Shown here in pieces: positions 62,383 to 64,000 of a stretch of 64,000 bases of DNA. Below the pieces are notes generated by a model, which had not been told where the DNA came from, searched no databases, and saw only the letters and a list, made by a program, of their open reading frames with translations. Position 1 is the first letter of the stretch, and the number at the start of each line of letters is the position of its first letter. Origin of the DNA: Wenyingzhuangia aestuarii (lineage in GTDB: Bacteria > Bacteroidota > Bacteroidia > Flavobacteriales > Flavobacteriaceae); the NCBI RefSeq assembly GCF_011927765.1, contig NZ_JAATJG010000003.1, forward strand, positions 62,001 to 126,000, in the 5' to 3' direction. The position numbers and the translations under genes are program-made.

Positions 62383-63108
62383 ATGAAAAAAATAGTAATT
62401 ATTATTCTGATGATTGCATTTACAAAGACAAATGCTCAAATTAGTACAGACAGACCTACACAAACAGAAAGCGCACTAACAGTAAATTCTGGAGATTTAC
62501 AAATTGAAAGCGGATACTTGGTTGCTTTTGAAAACGACATCAAAAGCACCATAGCTCCTGTAGCTTTATTTAGATATGGAATTACCAAAGGGATTGAAGT
62601 TAGAATCTTAAGTCAATTTCAAACATCCAAACAAAACAACCTAACATCAAAAGGAATAAGCGATTTGCAAATTGGTACTAAAATTCAACTTTTAAACAAA
62701 AAAGATATAAACACCAAAATTGCGTTTTCATCTCAGCTATCACTACCCACAGGAAGCAAAGGATTTAGTTCAGAAAAAACAGGATCCATCAACAGGCTTT
62801 CCTTTTCACACTCCATAACCAACAGCACAAGTATTGGCTACGGAATAGGTTATGATTATTTTGGAGCCGAAAACGAAAATGCAACCTACTCTATTTCTTT
62901 TGGTAAAGCTGTAAATAATAAAGTAGGAATCTATATTGAACCTTACGGAACTTTTAAAAATCTAAACAATCATATTTCTAATATTGATGCTGGTTTTACT
63001 TATTTACAAAACGACCATCTACAATTTGATTTTTCTTTTGGAACAGGAATCAACCAAACAAACAACTATATTTCAGCAGGGATTAGTTGGCTGATTGAGC
63101 ACAAATAA
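62383..63108 (+). CDS. Small outer-membrane beta-barrel protein (MetA-pathway/transporter-like family)
   Basis: The 241-residue protein has a signal peptide (about 1-18; IILMIAFTKTNAQ) and a run of amphipathic beta strands starting ISTDRPTQTESALTVNSGDLQIESGY. The opening TDRP-type motif and strand pattern are typical of the phenol-degradation meta-pathway 'transporter' family (PF13557-like). It follows the TonB-dependent receptor by 60 bp on the same strand, so a link to metal uptake or efflux is possible but unproven. Confidence 0.75.
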   Translation: MKKIVIIILMIAFTKTNAQISTDRPTQTESALTVNSGDLQIESGYLVAFENDIKSTIAPVALFRYGITKGIEVRILSQFQTSKQNNLTSKGISDLQIGTKIQLLNKKDINTKIAFSSQLSLPTGSKGFSSEKTGSINRLSFSHSITNSTSIGYGIGYDYFGAENENATYSISFGKAVNNKVGIYIEPYGTFKNLNNHISNIDAGFTYLQNDHLQFDFSFGTGINQTNNYISAGISWLIEHK

Positions 63109-63392
63109 TCAATCTAAAAATTAAAATCTGCTTTCATAAGCATAAAATATGTGTGACCTACTTGCACACTTTATTACACAAAATAAAAATATGTAAAAAC
63201 AATTATCTGTTCTCAATTAACAAAACTCAACAAACCCAGTAAAAACAGAACCTGTAGAGAAAATACATTTTTAAAAAACAGCACTTATTTAAAATAAAAA
63301 CAAGCAAGCTAAAAAAGTTCTGTTTCCTATTTTTACATCTATAAATTCGTATTTTAGCTACCAATCAAAATAATTAAATACACAAAGTCGAT
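63109..63392. other. AT-rich gap before recA
   Basis: The 284-bp interval has no credible gene. I see only a distant inverted repeat, AACAGAAC (63244-63251) with GTTCTGTT (63317-63324), too far apart for a normal operator, and no clear SOS box or exact -7 element near recA. Confidence 0.4.
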
Positions 63393-64000
63393 ATGGCAAA
63401 AGAGACCAACGAAAAAGATGCTAAATTAAAAGCGTTACAGCTTACCTTAGATAAATTAGACAAAACTTACGGAAAAGGTGCGGTAATGAAGATGGGAGAC
63501 ATGGCTGTTCAAGATGTAGAAGTAATTCCTTCTGGATCTTTAGGAGTTGACTTAGCCTTGGGTGTTGGTGGATACCCTAGAGGTCGTATTATTGAAATTT
63601 ACGGACCTGAATCTTCTGGTAAAACAACGTTAACATTACATGCAATTGCCGAAGCTCAAAAAGCAGGTGGAATTGCCGCTTTTATTGATGCAGAGCACGC
63701 TTTTGATCGTTTCTATGCAGCAAATTTAGGAGTAGATATTGACAACTTAATTATTTCGCAACCAGACAACGGAGAACAAGCTTTAGAAATTGCTGAAAAT
63801 TTAATTCGTTCTGGTGCTATTGATATTGTAGTAATTGACTCGGTAGCAGCCTTAACTCCAAAAAGTGAAATTGAAGGAGAAATGGGAGATTCTAAAATGG
63901 GATTACACGCTCGTTTAATGTCTCAAGCTTTACGTAAATTAACAGGAACTATTAGCAAAACTAAGTGTACTGTAATATTTATTAACCAATTACGTGAAAA
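63393..64000 (+). CDS. recA: RecA recombinase (3' end beyond window)
   Basis: The frame opens at ATG 63393 ([22 protein letters not shown]) and runs to the window end, about 202 codons. It has [13 protein letters not shown], Walker [41 protein letters not shown] (Walker B and loop L1 region) and FINQLRE. This covers the N-terminal and core ATPase parts; the rest lies outside. RecA forms the strand-exchange filament on single-stranded DNA. Confidence 0.97.
   Translation, partial: MAKETNEKDAKLKALQLTLDKLDKTYGKGAVMKMGDMAVQDVEVIPSGSLGVDLALGVGGYPRGRIIEIYGPESSGKTTLTLHAIAEAQKAGGIAAFIDAEHAFDRFYAANLGVDIDNLIISQPDNGEQALEIAENLIRSGAIDIVVIDSVAALTPKSEIEGEMGDSKMGLHARLMSQALRKLTGTISKTKCTVIFINQLRE

Noticed and set aside
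63244-63324. AACAGAAC...GTTCTGTT inverted repeat upstream of recA as an SOS box
   Set aside because: The arms are 65 bp apart, far beyond a LexA-type site, and the region is AT-rich; left as a note only.

Overview
The window is a low-GC stretch of a marine Flavobacteriia (Bacteroidota) chromosome. The signs are: gliding/type IX secretion genes (gldK, gldL), a T9SS sorting domain on a secreted enzyme, DUF4270 and DUF4374 lipoproteins, TAnnTTTG-type -7 elements in front of many genes, almost no Shine-Dalgarno sequences, and synteny I know from flavobacteria (arginase-like/topA; panC-panD-flippase-radA; sigma-54 activator-lptE-secG). The agar/porphyran enzymes point to a seaweed-associated marine member of Flavobacteriaceae. 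I cannot name the genus.

Layout. 1-5.8 kb (minus): gldL (cut by the window edge), gldK, an arginase-fold protein that lacks its metal ligands, and topA. 5.9-12.4 kb (plus): miaB, a sigma-54 activator, lptE, an unknown gene, secG, then groES-groEL. 12.4-18.4 kb: DUF4270 lipoprotein and a half-length glycogen synthase-like protein (minus), divergent from panC-panD-flippase-radA (plus). 18.4-28.7 kb: a Kelch protein, then an iron or siderophore island. The island has an AraC regulator divergent from a TonB-dependent receptor, a DUF4374 lipoprotein, a periplasmic ankyrin protein, a DUF2271 protein with a flavinylation-like motif, and a PepSY-flavodoxin-reductase fusion. The receptor/DUF4374/PepSY trio resembles XusABC of Bacteroides. 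28.7-32.5 kb: gpmI and acs. 32.6-40.2 kb (minus): GH86 and GH16 galactanases followed by a GntR-galM-galK-galT operon, which together would take red-algal galactan to glucose-1-phosphate. 40.3-42.8 kb: tRNA-Leu, prs, rplY, pth. 42.8-55 kb (minus): queD, enoyl-CoA hydratase family, MATE, alpha/beta hydrolase, AddB-like nuclease, two paralogous outer-membrane barrels (one with TSP3 and OmpA domains), AddA-like helicase-nuclease, TerB-like protein. 55-63.1 kb: a TroABCD-like metal ABC operon under a DtxR-family regulator, divergent from a second TonB-dependent receptor and a small beta-barrel. The window closes inside recA.

The parts most worth following up are the Xus-like island with its extra ankyrin and DUF2271 genes, its AraC operator candidate (direct repeats 21 bp apart next to a palindromic divergent promoter), the DtxR-type palindrome at 59945-59964, a dispersed non-coding repeat with conserved ends and variable hairpin cores (about 30395-30512 and 58106-58232), and three genes whose start codon lies only 4-5 nt after a perfect -7 element.
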